A stretch of DNA of 64,000 nt. Source: Sclerodactyla briareus. Its lineage: Eukaryota > Echinodermata > Holothuroidea > Dendrochirotida > Sclerodactylidae. The position numbers were made by a program, and so were the translations under genes. The notes beneath the pieces were generated by a model. That model ran no database searches. It was not told where the DNA came from and saw only the letters and a list, made by a program, of their open reading frames with translations. The stretch covers positions 400,001 to 464,000 of the forward strand of contig JAODTK010003654.1 of assembly GCA_026419785.1 (NCBI GenBank), read 5' to 3'. Positions 11,656 to 23,945 of this stretch are shown here, in pieces. The first letter of the stretch is position 1. The number at the start of each line of letters is the position of its first letter.

Positions 11656-14159
11656 CGCCCCCTATTGGCCTCCCCCTCAGTTAAGATTTTCGAGGACTGG
11701 TTTGATAGACTGAATTACTACTGCATTTCCGATTCTAAGATCTGGACACTGAATTTTGTGTGCTTGTACGTACGTGTACATTAAGTTGGGTCTAGTGGAA
11801 GTCACAGTCAGCGAAACTGAAGTCAAGTCGACCATGAAATTTAACCAGTGTTTTAAAAACTGTTTCACATCAAAATTCAACTTTTACAGAGGTATAACTG
11901 AGATGTACGCACGATAACAATGTTTTAGTACTCAAGTGCAATTGGCTCACTGGTTTGTGTCAACTGCGGAAGCCAGGCGATTCTGGTCGTCACGAAAATG
12001 ACCCTGAAACTCTCCAGGTTCATTTAGGCACAAATGAACTCAAGAGCTATTCACAGGAAGTCACGATTATGTCACCAGACAGGGGCGGGTAGCGAATGGT
12101 TGATATTTTTTGGGGTAGAGTTAGGTTTTTGTTTTGCCGACGGATTTGGTATAGTGACTGATATGGGGAGGTGTAAGGGGAGGGGTGCACCCGCCTTTTT
12201 TTGTAAAATGTTGATTATTGAAACGTGCCTCAAGCAATCTGTTGCAATTTTAGTACAATTGGGCGTTAGTAATTACCTCGACCACGCCTCACCACGTACA
12301 CGGGAACCCTTTTCAAATTGGAACGCCGAAACATTCCTGCCCGAATCCTAAACTATAGTCGATTTTAATTGCAGCTCGTGAGTATGAAGCAATCATCACT
12401 ATCCACCGGTGCACGCGGAGCGCGCAAAAATTGCACTTCAATTGGGGCAATTATAATTTTCGGTCATTCAGTGGCAAATTTCAGACAATTTTTGTGACTT
12501 TTTCGCATCAGATATCTCTAACCAGATGTCACCTTATACTGTGCCCCAAGTCTGATAGTTTCCTGCCCGAATTTCGATCTCAAAAAAATGGGGGGGGGCG
12601 ACTGCCCCCTATCTCTCTCGCTCGCCTTGTACCTAGCTATGTTTGTACGTCAGTCATTTCAGAGGTCTGTCGGACCGTTTTGAAAAGTGGGGGGGGGGAC
12701 ACATCCGAATGCAAATGACCATCTAAGCGGAGCGCCACAATCGTTTTGGCGCGAAGCGCATAAAGAAAATTTAAGATTTTTAATAATCCTTCAATCACAA
12801 TCAACGGAAACGGCATTGCCATTCTCATAGCAACCCAATCTACATTGTGATTTGAGTAAAAGACAGACAGATGCATTGTGCCATACTGAACTGATTTACC
12901 GAATATCACACTTATTACCTTTCTAACTCAGTCTGGCTTTGTTTGCGTGGGGGATCCAGGGGTATACTGCACGGTCTCTGGTGGGATCGAAGGGAAAAGC
13001 CATGGCGTACGGGACACTCAACTTTTGGTGCAGAAAATTTGTACCCGAATTTTACAAGTCGGCCATATGGAAACTACCGGCGCGCGCGTTGCGCGACAAA
13101 AAAATGACATTTTTCGGACATTTTTATCGAAAATGTCTGCAAAAAATTCAGCATTTTTTCATTGTTTTTTCCTTTCCAAATTTTCCACGAAATGTCGCCC
13201 GAATTTTCCATCTCAAGAAAAAATTGGGAGGGGGGCAGTGTGCACCCAGGCTTCTGAATTAATCGAGTGAACAAAATGATTCGTAGCATGACATCGCATA
13301 TTTAGCGGTTGGCTACAACGCCTGGAAGAGAACGCCATTGTGCGCGAATCGCTTGAAAAATATGCACTTTGGCTATTCGCATTTAAATTCGAGAACTCGG
13401 TATGAACATGGGTAATCCTTCGAAGTCGGCCCTAGTCGGGTCCAGATCTTTCACCTGGGGTCCGCACCTGGAATATTATGGGACTCTTTAAGACAAACTT
13501 CCAACGAGAATTGTTTGGTAGATAAAAATGAATCATTTTTTTCATTTTTTATTACGGTCCGGAAACAAGTGGGGGGGGGGGGGGGAGGAAGGGAAACGAA
13601 TGATATCCCCTCATTTGAAGTTGGGGGAGGGGGGCGGACATGTCTCTCCGGGCCCCTGCCACACCTGCGACGCCAACAAAGTTTGCAATTTGACCTACAT
13701 GTTCACTTGTTGTGCAAACAGAGAGGTCGGTAGTCATGAAGAATTGACCGGAGATGGACGAGGTAGGGTCATCGATCAAAGGAGGTAAGGATCGAGGGTC
13801 TAACGGAGGTCTTTGTCGCGGGGGATGTCGAGGTACTGAGTCATTTAGATGTAGTTTCGCACAGACGAACAAAATGTTCATTGATCCAACGCCAACCTCT
13901 CTTGACATGTTTTTTGGCCGAGATCCGAGATATAGGCCTATAAAGATACCTTTCATGCAGTGACCTTGTGACCTTGGCAGCATCAGTGCAACCCACAAAA
14001 GATAACAGCGTAGGGCCTATCCGTGCGAAAACGACCCTTGCATGACCTTCAATTGAAAAGTAGATCTTTCCTAGCCTATGGCCCATAGGCGAAAACTTAA
14101 CCCAGCTATGAACTTGATGCTTGCGTTCTATTATAGATTCCGTGCGCGCGCGGAACCGG

Positions 14160-14490
14160 TTGGTCATACACACAAAAACACGGCAAACGCACACCAAACA
14201 ACACGCGCATGAATTGAAATTGAAAATCGCGGTAAAAATTAGGGACTTCCCCATATTTACTGGTACCACGCACAGACATGTCTAGGCTAGGTGTGTAAAA
14301 CGTTCACAGTTCCAAGATAACTTGACAAGTACACGCAAAACGCACACACACACACGCGCATGAATTGAAATTGAAAATCGCGGTTATAAAATTAAAATTA
14401 GGGAATTCCCCATATTTATGGTACACCGCCACAGATATGTCTAGGCTAGGTGTAACGTTACAGTTACAAGGATAACTTGACAGTTCGTGT
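14160..14490 (+). repeat. 151-bp direct duplication
   Basis: 'cgcgcatgaattgaaattg' at 14,204 recurs at 14,355, followed by 'aaaatcgcggt', 'ttccccatatttatgg' and 'gacatgtctaggctaggtg' in both copies. The copies end with 'ataacttgaca'. Confidence 0.88.
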
Positions 14491-15544
14491 GATAACTTGA
14501 CAAGGTCGTGTTAAGGTGCGAATTTCGAATGCGAACGAGGAAGGCGAACCACAGACTGAAGGAAAACCCTAACCATAGACCGTGTAGTAAACTACGACAA
14601 ATATGAGATCAAAATCAAATTAGTGGACAGAAGTAGTTGTTTATGTTTATCATGATTAGCCTAAGACTAGGCGAACGCGTTAGCATATATTGAGGCCTAG
14701 GCTAGGCCTATACTCACCACAGCACAGTTGAAGCCGTGTACTGTTAGTGTTTTAACCGAAGTGTCCTAACTATAATGTTCAACGTACCCATAAATAATGC
14801 TACTAGGTCTAGGCCATTAATAGCTTATGTAGGGCCTAAGTTAGTTATGTAGGTCAAACTGAGGGGAAAAAAAATAATGGGGGATACCAGATGGCCGTTG
14901 GAGTGGACACATGTTGGACTGGTAGCAGTGGTACCAAGCATTCATAGTCATTATCACAAACACACGGCCACGTAGACGTAGACAAATGAGTCAAATCTCA
15001 CCTGACCTTGGCGTATAGACTCCAAATTGGCTTGGGCAACTTACAATTTCTAACATTACTGCCAAAGTCACAGTCAATCTCCTTTAGTGAGAAATTTACA
15101 TAATTGTGCCCAATGCCATGTCGAAGGTCGGCCCCTATAATAAAACTATGTACGAATACGCTTCCCAAATTTAGGTCACCGTACCACTATTACTGGTAAA
15201 AAAAAGTGGAAAAAGTCAAATCCAGAGCCGGTAGATTAGTCACAGGTCGCTACCTGCACAATAACAGTATAGGCAACGGCGAAATTATTCATTAGGGGTA
15301 ATTGTGTTACCCTGTACTGGTAGCAGTAAAGTGGAGCATGCAAGCCAGAAAAATCACTCATTTCTGGGTGTTTTTTGTACTGCACCCAAATTCCTTTAGT
15401 TGTTCTTTTTATTCTCTTCACAAGAAAAATGGAAGAACTACTGTGATTCAAATCAAATTATTCTACCCAAACAAGCATTGTTTTTGACTTTTGGACCAAT
15501 ATGCATTCCATGCGAGGGCCTTAGCCTCCATGACTGTTCATCAT

Positions 15545-15815
15545 AGTAGGTGCGTTACGGCGGATCGAAAAAACCGCACCATTTGAGATGCCCGGCTGGC
15601 CAATGCCAAAGGTCCTGGTTCAAACCTTTGTGTCGACATTGATACCAATTTTCACTCCGCTCGTGTGAGAAAGGGAGAAAAGTGGCTGCATGAGTAAAGC
15701 GCACTCACACCCGTCGGCGGGGAATAAATGCCGGGAGCAGGAATTTCTTACCCCTGCCTCGTTAGTGTCGGAGGACCACTATGTTTCGGGATAGAAGAGG
15801 AAGGCGAGTCTTCGA
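15545..15815 (+). repeat. tRNA-derived SINE-like element, variant
   Basis: B-box-like 'tcctggttcaaacctttg' (about 15,610), a middle 'gagaaagggagaaaagtgg', and a tail 'acccctgcctcgttagtg' with '...gaggaaggcgag' shared with the other copies. Confidence 0.6.
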
Positions 15816-17092
15816 TGGTGTTCATGGCCAACATACACTGAAGATCAAGGGGCGAAAATGTACTATGAAGTATTATGTGGTGAGAGAAGGGGAGATGCAC
15901 TTAATTTAGATTGTTGTATCACTCTAGAACTTGAAGGACAAGCAGGAGAAGAAGAATTGGTTAGATATTGCTTAATATTCTTGTGTCTAGGAATACTGTA
16001 ATTCATTGGAAATCAGTCAAGAATTCACTTTGCTTATTGGCTCGTCCGGTTATCTTGAGACCTTGTCATCCTTTTTTACTTCCAAACAGATTGGACCCAT
16101 CTGACCAAAGTATCAAGATCATCCAGACATCACTGTTAGGCAGGACCATGCTCTAGCACCAGTGAATCGACTCATTACAATAACTGGCGGCACATTCCTC
16201 AGCGACAGTACTGCACCATCTATAGTCTATAATGGAGTAACCAGGCACAGTGAGTGGTCTGAGGGCATCATAGCCCATTTCTTGTTGACATGGGTCATGA
16301 GTGGACGTAAATTGAAATACCCTTCACAGCAGAGCTAGGTCAGTAAACCTGCAGACCTTGGCCCATTTGGGCTCTAGTAATTGGGAAAGAAACCGTGAGT
16401 GGGATTCAAAGCAAATACAGTGTAGGACAAGAAACCCATTTTCCTTGTGCTTGAATGGGTGACACGACTGTTGGTAACTAAACCTTGTGGAGAGGTGGGA
16501 ATTCCGATTGCTATGGGAGTGCCTTCGGCCAAAAACAACTTTCAAGCTCCCCACCAAGCATTGAGTGGCTCTGCTTAAAATGGTTTGTGTTCATTCGTCA
16601 TGCAGTAGAGCCCATGTCCTAAGTAAAGAGCGCCTGGGTTTTCAACGAACATTGTAATTGGATTAATGGAGGCACAGTAGTGAAAATCAGATGAAAATCA
16701 GAATGAAGTTAGAAATAAACTTTTGCCCTGATTGCATTAATAGGGTGTGATCTTTCTTACAGTATATTGTGTGGATTGCTTTCTGCTCCAATTAGTTTGG
16801 TTGGTTCAAGGTACTTTGGATTTTCATTTATACTACTCTAGTTCTGTGACCCAAATGTTGCTGCCACCCATGTAATTTTCTCGAGTTGTGGTAGGCCACG
16901 TTTCTTTTCCTGGATCCACTGCTCCTACCGATACCTACACAACACAGGAAGGCAACTTTATCAGGGGAGTTTATGAATTTTAGATTACAACTTATATCTA
17001 TCTCTGATTGCATCTGTTATCACACAGTCCATTTACTTAATAATAAGGTAAACAGACCTTACTGCTAACGAACTCTCGCTTTATCCTGCAAG

Positions 17093-17236
17093 ACTTCAAA
17101 GAGGCTGCAAGCTCCTTCCCAGGCTCTGGACAAGGCCTCGTTTGTAGCCATTGATGGGGAATTCACAGGTCTACACTGCAAGCACAAGCCAAACCTCTTT
17201 GGACACCCTGGAGGAACGGTCCTTAAACTCAGGATG
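17093..17236 (+). CDS. PARN: PARN exon 2: first catalytic motif IDGEF
   Basis: The 3' splice site is a pyrimidine tract ending 'cctgcaag'. Translation starts DFKEAA, matching the vertebrate NFK start of exon 2, then ASFVAIDGEFTGL. The catalytic Asp and Glu codons are at 17,153-17,155 and 17,159-17,161. The exon ends ERxLKLRM before donor GTGAGC. Three indels break the frame: an extra base near 17,118, an extra base near 17,191, and a missing base near 17,218. The exon phase also does not join cleanly to the next exon, so another small indel is likely. The short exon 1 (start codon) should lie upstream but was not recognised. Confidence 0.88.
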
Positions 17237-17734
17237 GTGAGCGGCTGGATTCGCATTCTCCATTCGTTGGTTTACAATACCTTGCCTTGAAGTAACTGAG
17301 AGAAATATTTCTTCGAACAAACGGACCCCAATCTTCACAATCCTGATGGATCGAAACTTGAGAGACTAGTAAGAACGGGGGGCCAATAGCATTACTGCCT
17401 GTTTTAATAGTTGATTGATGGTGAAAGTTGAAGTCAGCGAACGTGTAATCTGCAGAATTAATTGCTTGATAAAAGTAATACTCGAGTCAAATAGCCACAT
17501 CTCAGTTAAATGTGTTCTGTCATCCCATATTACTGGTTATCATTACCAATAGTTGTGGTTGCATATAGGGGATACAGTATTTTTGCCCTTTTCCATGAGG
17601 TAGTCTCTCTAGGACCCCCCATGTGAAAACTTAGACATGTGTAGGCGGGTGTTGTAAACTGCCACGGGTATATCCCCGTGTTCGAGCAATCATTGGAAAG
17701 AGTATCTAACACCCCATGAGACCCCCATTTTGGT

Positions 17735-18365
17735 CAGCAACCAAGATAAACTTCATCCACCAATTTTGTTGTAATCCATGGAAGACATAGGCACATGAAT
17801 TATGGCGAAGTTGAGTTGACCCTTGATGGCTTTCTTTGAAATGACTCCTAACTTCGTGAGGAACAATGTAGCCCATCCACAAGTTTCGTTCCCAAATCTG
17901 ACAAAGTTTGGAAACATGGCATAAATTTCGCAAAGTTGACCTCCGATGACCTTGAAGACCTCCACATACTTTCAGGATCAAAACTATAGTCCCTACCACA
18001 AGTTTCGTTTCAATATACATACTTGGGGAAAATCGCAAGAATTTCGCAAATTGACCTTCGATGACCTTGAAATGACCTCAACATTTTCGGGATCAACAAG
18101 TTTCGTTCAAATCCGATGAAATTAGAATTTCACATAAACTATGCAATTGCGGCCCCAGCATTGCCAGTGTGATTGCCACTTTCGAACTCATCCGAGATTT
18201 TACTGGGGCGGACTTGTGTACCAAGTTTCAGGTCAATAGGATAAAGCGTTAAAGAGTTAGCCGCTAACGCCTAAAGATTCTGGCGGCGGCGGAGCTTGGG
18301 ACTGCGGCGGCTACACACCCCAAACCAAATATCCCGGGACACTTACAGTGTCGCGGGGATATAAT
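17735..18365 (+). repeat. Dispersed repeat R1, copy 2
   Basis: Multiple 'cgatgaccttgaa' blocks are followed by 'catccgagattttactgggg', 'ataaagcgttaaagagttag', the core 'ggcggcggcggagc' and 'gtcgcggggatataat'. It lies in PARN intron 2. The R1-like 'gtgaccttgaaatg' blocks continue weakly to about 18,770. Confidence 0.85.
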
Positions 18366-20081
18366 CACAGCTGCTTACAAACCACTTCATGACTCCATGT
18401 TCCAACTTGTCTCACATTTGATATCAGAGGGTTCCTCGTTTTGTCCCCAAAACCACATTTATCAAGTTCTGTTCAAATCCGAAATCGTAATAATTATGCA
18501 TGTTCCACCCTCCTCCATGCACAGTATGCACCTCTGATTATCATGGAACATACCGTGATTTTTGTTGGGACCAGATGTAATTACACGTCCATAATACTCT
18601 GATGAGTTATAAAAAAAATCACATGTACGTTAAATCTTGGCCTTTGTGACCTTGAAATGTTCTCCCCAATGGTTGGGACCTGAGGGAGTCTACTTCCACA
18701 AGTTTCATTGAAATCTTCGAACTTTAAAAAAATATGTGTGAAATAAGCAAATTAACAGCACCATAGTCAATGTGGCAATACCTACTTCTGAACCTCTTTG
18801 AAACTTCACCAAGCCAAGATTTTGTGCCAAAGAAGTCTCAGCTCTATCAGACAATGCGTTGGAGTCTGAGAGTTCTTGTCCTCACAACCAGACCCTTGGT
18901 GAAGCTGTTTGCAAGCTGGAAATGGCGCGTTGGTCGACTTCGTGATTTGCCTTCGAAAAGTCATAATGGTGCTGTCAACTTCAGTCACTCTGTCTCGATT
19001 CATTACTCTGACCCCTTCACATACCCAAGGGGTACCTTTGGCTAGTGGCAAGATTAGTGTTATGCAGGAGAACAACCACGCCTCTACATGCGAATTGGGT
19101 CTTGGGGGCTGTAAATTTGATAAATGACCCTCCAAGAAGAGAGCAAGTCACCTCCCCGAAAACAGCCCTTTGTAATAATAATAATCACATGTGATATCGA
19201 TAATAACACTTACTAACGTTCCCCCAAACCCATCCCCCACACCACCGACCCCCCGGCCATCCTACCCCGAAGGGACCCAACTCCCTGTCCCACCTTGCAG
19301 TGAGTGGACCAGCGGCAGGGCCCTTGGCCAAGACAAAACCGAATACTGTATACCGTAAGTAAGTAATTCGTACAAATTACTCTGCCCAAATTCAATCACC
19401 AGTATCAGACAGTTTGAATGCTTGTTCTTGCATTCAATATACTGTAACATTAGAAGAGCTGAAATGCCAGGGGCAGGGCTATGGGCCTAGTAACCTCCAG
19501 GTTCTGTGCAATCGCCTCTAGTCTATAATGGGTCTGAGCCTAACCAATTCATCAGCCACATCTTCCTTGTAACCTTCTCTTTTTTATCGAAATGGACATT
19601 TGTAGGGATTCCATGCTCTTGAAACACACTATAGCATGTACATGGATTTTTACTGCATGGCTGATTGTTCTATTGATATGCGTTATGTCTGGTAGCATTT
19701 GCGACGTTTGCATGACAATCAAGTTCATAAGGAAAAAACGTCCCAATGCGGATTAGATCAGGACAGTACACTGTAGTGTTACTATGAAATCGATACAAAA
19801 TATTGCCATAACGCTTCTTTGTTGTGGTGTAATACAAGATGACAATGGAGTATCAGCAATAGACAACTTACTGCACTGGGTTGGCCACCCCATCGTCCAT
19901 CTATTGCGAGACGAAGTGGCCTGAGGCTTTTGGAAACAATTTAAGGATTTAGAAAAAAAATCTAACTGATATCTGATGTGGTCTGAACAGTGAACATTGC
20001 AATCTGGTTGTACTGCAATATCGTACAACACTTGATGTCGACGAGAGTAATTATGAAAATTATTCCTCATTCCACTACCAG

Positions 20082-20147
20082 CGGCTCAATGGATTTCCTT
20101 CTGGTTCAGTTAGGGTTATGCGGTTCAGATAGATGGCGAAAATCCAG
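20082..20147 (+). CDS. PARN: PARN exon 3: SMDFLL segment of the nuclease fold
   Basis: The acceptor is 'ccactaccag' and the donor GTAAGA. The reading SMDFLLVQLGLC matches the vertebrate SMDFLLFQFGLC, a core strand of the nuclease. After the Cys the frame is probably shifted by one base: the other frame gives VQIDGENP, which fits the family's Asp-rich loop better. At 66 bp it is slightly shorter than the vertebrate exon. Confidence 0.8.
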
Positions 20148-22204
20148 GTAAGACTGCAATAGTACATGCAATACATGCAGCACGTGACGAAGTAGAGATG
20201 AATGTTAAAATGAGATTCATATTGTAACATTTTAATGCCCTTTGAGTGCTGTCCTATGGCGTGGGCATGCTCACATTGATTTCCAATTTTTGAGTTGTTT
20301 CATGGCCTCTGAAGGAAAAGCAATTAAAGTCATCTAGGAACCCTGGCTGTATTGCATGAATTCGCTTTTTACAACTTTTTCCATAATCCGTGATCTTGAC
20401 AGGATGGAATCATGATGGAATGAGCCTATTGAATTTGAGAGATTTGAACTACTCGTTCCTGTTCTGTATTCGCATCGTATCTCTTGATATACAGCATTAG
20501 AACCAGGGGCAGGTTGTGAGTAGTGATCGAGTCACAATTTTTAAATATGTAATTGAATCCAAGCAACTTTGGGATTTTCCACCCTGAAAACAGTACAAGA
20601 CTGGAAATAGCGACTCCAACTGGAGTCAAATAAAATCTCAGTGAGTCATTGACATTCAAGTCACAAAATTTAGTGACTCGTTACAACCCTGGAACTGGGA
20701 ACTAATGCCATTACGCATTACTCTTGTCGATGGGCGGCAAGAGACCTGTGTAAGTGAAAATGGAGGTTGGAGTTTGGATAATGGAAAGTAAAGCTTACTG
20801 CTGCCCTTTACACGGACAACGTCAGGGGGGGGAGCAGAAAACACATTCTCCTCAATATTTGAAATCACACCTATTGAATTTTTTTTTACACAATTAAATT
20901 TTTTGTAAAAAGTTTTCAGGTCTCTCCCCCATTATTCTGGCCAAATTTACAATCTGCCAGTTTGTATTGCTCCTCATGAGCATCAGACTGCAAAAAATAA
21001 TTGATACCCAGTGACGGAACATGCTGTGGAAACCCAATCATTAGGCTAGAAGTTCAATTTGAAACAATCACCTGGTAACTGATTTGCGCTATATACATCA
21101 CCCACAGGCACTTGCAAGGGGGAACGTCACCCCTCTCTACTTACTATATGGGACCTTTCCTAATGGCACAGGCCATTTTACAAAACGTCACCGAAGTCAG
21201 TTTGTTATTACCAGTATGCCATTTTATGTTTCAGAAATAGCCTGCTAAAGCAGAGATACACAAGAATTATCCTCGACATATCGTCTGCGGTTACGTTTGA
21301 CCATTTGGGATGGTCTGATTAAAATTTCAGTGACATATCTGTCAATCACTTATAAAACAGCACATGCAGAGTCGCAAATTTTATGACTTGAGATCGACCC
21401 AAACTGGCTGTCAGAGAAGAATTGACTTGCGGACTGCCAAAGAGTAGCAAAGGACTTGGGTGACGTGAGAGCCTTCAAAAGACGTGGTTCACTAGGGCTG
21501 TTTGTATTCACAAGGTGTTTAGTTCATTTAATAACTTCATAAGTTGATATCGATGCTAAAAATATTATGGTTTAGTTTACGCTCGCAATCAACCAGAATT
21601 GAAGCATTGTAGTCAAATTGATGGGGTGTTCCAACGAGTTCTGTCCAAGATTGGTAAATCAGTTTCATTTAGTCCAATTCCAAAAGTTTGTCAGGTACCG
21701 AATTTGCCATACTGAAGTAGCCGAAATCCCAGCATGATGCCGAAAGTACAGTTTCTTTACTCACACACTACTATTTGCATTGGAAATTTAGACAGAACAG
21801 TGGAACACAATTATTTGTTCACTCTGGAGGGTCCAGTTAGAGACTAACTTTATTTCCAGCGCGAGCGACTTTCGAAATTAGCTTCTGTTTAACTGATTGA
21901 GTATTTTTGGATTCATATTCCAAAAGATGGAAGTAGTAGAAAAACAGAAGTAAAAATAATGTTTGCCAGGTCATATGAATGTGTCAAAGAAATAGAATTT
22001 ATTAACTTGTCCTGATTATTCACTTATGTCATCTGAAAGTACCTGCAGTCGAAATAGCTTTGAAGAAATGGGCATCAGGTAGAAATAAAGAATGCATTTC
22101 TGTGAAAACGTTTCAAGACACAATTAAGTTTGGAGACATGTATTCAATGTATCAATACTTTCATTTGCTTTCCTCAGTTTCCTGGAACACTGTTACATTA
22201 TTAT

Positions 22205-22440
22205 ACAGCATTCATTGTATTCAAACTTTAAAGACTTGAGACTTGACGTGGGACTTGCTCATAGAGGATTGAGACTTGACTGAGACTCAACCGCCAAAGA
22301 GTCAAGACTTGGGGGCTTGACGTGAGAATGCGTCAGAATTCTGAAGGTGACTTGAGACTTGACTTGAGACTTGCTGGTTTTGAAGGACTGATACTGGACC
22401 TGAGACTGAAGTAGGAGCTTGTTGAGAACTCTGGGGTCTG
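22205..22440 (+). repeat. GAGACTTGA minisatellite
   Basis: Degenerate repeats of 'gagacttgacttgagactt' over about 200 bp. Shorter traces of the same motif occur at about 21,390. It is in the PARN intron just before exon 4. Confidence 0.85.
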
Positions 22441-22885
22441 CTAACTATTGCCACAAGACATCATACAAAAAGTGAATGGACTAACTATAGACATGTTATT
22501 GTTAATACCAACCTCTTCAGGTGGTCATTTTGGCCCGAACAATTCCAGATAAACTGGAATTGCATCTAGGTTCACATGCAAGTGGTCCGGGTGTCGTTTT
22601 CTGGTGATGGTTTGGAAATTTCGTTATCATAATCTTCAACTCTGACTCTCAGTAAGCTGTGCCTGTGTGTGGTTTGACATAAAACCACACAAGACAAGAC
22701 AAGAAAGTGAAGTATACGTGAATGAGAAAGCTGATATGAGGTGGAGCAACCTGCGGTACAGGATGCACCCGGCTATGAATATGCCTATATGATTTAACTC
22801 TAGACACTGTTATTCATCTATATTTTATTGGAAGAGGTCAGTACGCTGGTATCCCTCATAGCTCCTACATCTATTTCGGTTCCAG

Positions 22886-22966
22886 GTACATGCCATATCC
22901 TTCAACTTCTATGTGTTTCCTCGTCCAGTCAACAGGCACGCCCCCGACATACTGTTTCTCGGCCAG
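22886..22966 (+). CDS. PARN: PARN exon 4: SFNFYVFPRP segment
   Basis: The acceptor is 'ttcggttccag' and the donor GTTAGT. The reading SFNFYVFPRPVNRHAPDILF is nearly identical to the vertebrate SFNFYVFPKPFNRSSPDV. The first few bases appear to lack one nucleotide, since the conserved Tyr-Ile/Met pair is off frame. The exon ends GQ at a codon boundary that joins cleanly to SPSIDFL of the next exon. Confidence 0.92.
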
Positions 22967-23184
22967 GTTAGTAACCTCTGTCAGTTATACTCTCTATTTG
23001 TGTCTTATCCTAGAGTTAATGAGTGGAACCAGAGGTCAGGGATGCTTATGAGAATTTGAGAAAAAAAAAAGGGTAATATCAGTCAGCCTCTAGAAGCAGT
23101 TCATTGTATCACCTGTTCGAGGTTTACCTGGGGGTGAGAAAAATTAAATTAGTTCCGCGGGTTCACAGTCACCGAACTGCATTC

Positions 23185-23480
23185 TACCTAGTTCAGGGTT
23201 CCCGCTGGGTCTGGAAACCGGGAACGTTTCTGCAATACAACTCCAGAGTGATCAGTTTGAAAATCAGTGAAAAGTTGTGGAGTCTTGGAAAAGTCATGAA
23301 ATAGTCGTTTGAAGCGATTGTTGTCACTTCTCACAGCTGTTTGTTGTTGTTGCTGCGGTTCTCTATGGGTGTTCAGTTGAGAATTTGTGCGAGTTGTCAT
23401 AGAGAAGGTCATAGAAATCCTCCATTGGTCATGGAAAAGTCATGGAAATCGATTGCCCAGAATATGTATTGAACCCTACT
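23185..23480 (+). repeat. 'aaagtcatggaaa' dispersed repeat, copy 1
   Basis: Shares 'gtcacttctcacagctgttt', 'gttcagttgagaatttgtgc' and 'catggaaaagtcatggaaat' with 32,690-32,970. Non-coding, intronic. Confidence 0.8.
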
Positions 23481-23884
23481 GGTGATTTGAATAACAATAA
23501 GAAGGGGGAAATAATTTCAACATTAGAAATTCGCATCACCCATTCTAAGGATGGTGACATCAGTTGGCAAAATGTTGAATCAACAAAACAACATTTCTCT
23601 CCAGGACATGGTCATGAATGGAGATATTTTTCCCCTTTTTTCTGATGGCCAGACAACTGAAGTGGTTTTCATATTTTAATTTTCCATTTTTTAATGAAGA
23701 GAAGCCTATCTCTGTTGTAGAAGAGTAATGGTCTCAGTGCTGATATAAGGAGTCCTGACAATTGTTTTGCAAGACACACTAAAAACAAAGTATGTGCAGG
23801 ACTAGCTATTTTCAACCCCAAGTACGGAACAGGGATGGCATGTAAATCGCACAATCAACTGGTATTTTCTGTCTCTCCTTGCAG

Positions 23885-23945
23885 AGCCCAGTATTGACTT
23901 TCTGGACCTCCCATAATTTGATTTCAAACAAAGTTTTCAGGGATG
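23885..23945 (+). CDS. PARN: PARN exon 5: SIDFL...FDFNKVFRDG
   Basis: The acceptor is 'ctctccttgcag' and the donor GTGAGT. The reading is PSIDFLDLP, then after a 1-base shift FDFNKVFRD plus the first base of a Gly codon. The next exon begins with the other two bases of that codon and continues IPFL, exactly as in vertebrate FRNGIPYL. The shift near 23,916 creates an apparent TAA in the raw frame. Confidence 0.9.

Larger units (their letters stand above)
11460..17092. other. Upstream of PARN exon 2; no gene assigned
   Basis: This should contain PARN exon 1 and its promoter, or at least part of intron 1. There is no convincing ATG-plus-donor exon. The ORF-like stretches at 12.9-13.3 kb and 13.5-14.3 kb overlap on both strands, contain poly-G, and look random. 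'taggcctac'-type motifs cluster at 13.9-14.9 kb. Confidence 0.5.

Noticed and set aside
12939-13270. Two overlapping 107-codon ORFs and a 71-codon minus ORF
   Set aside because: Three frames are open at once over AT-rich repeat DNA ending in poly-G. This is typical of chance openings.
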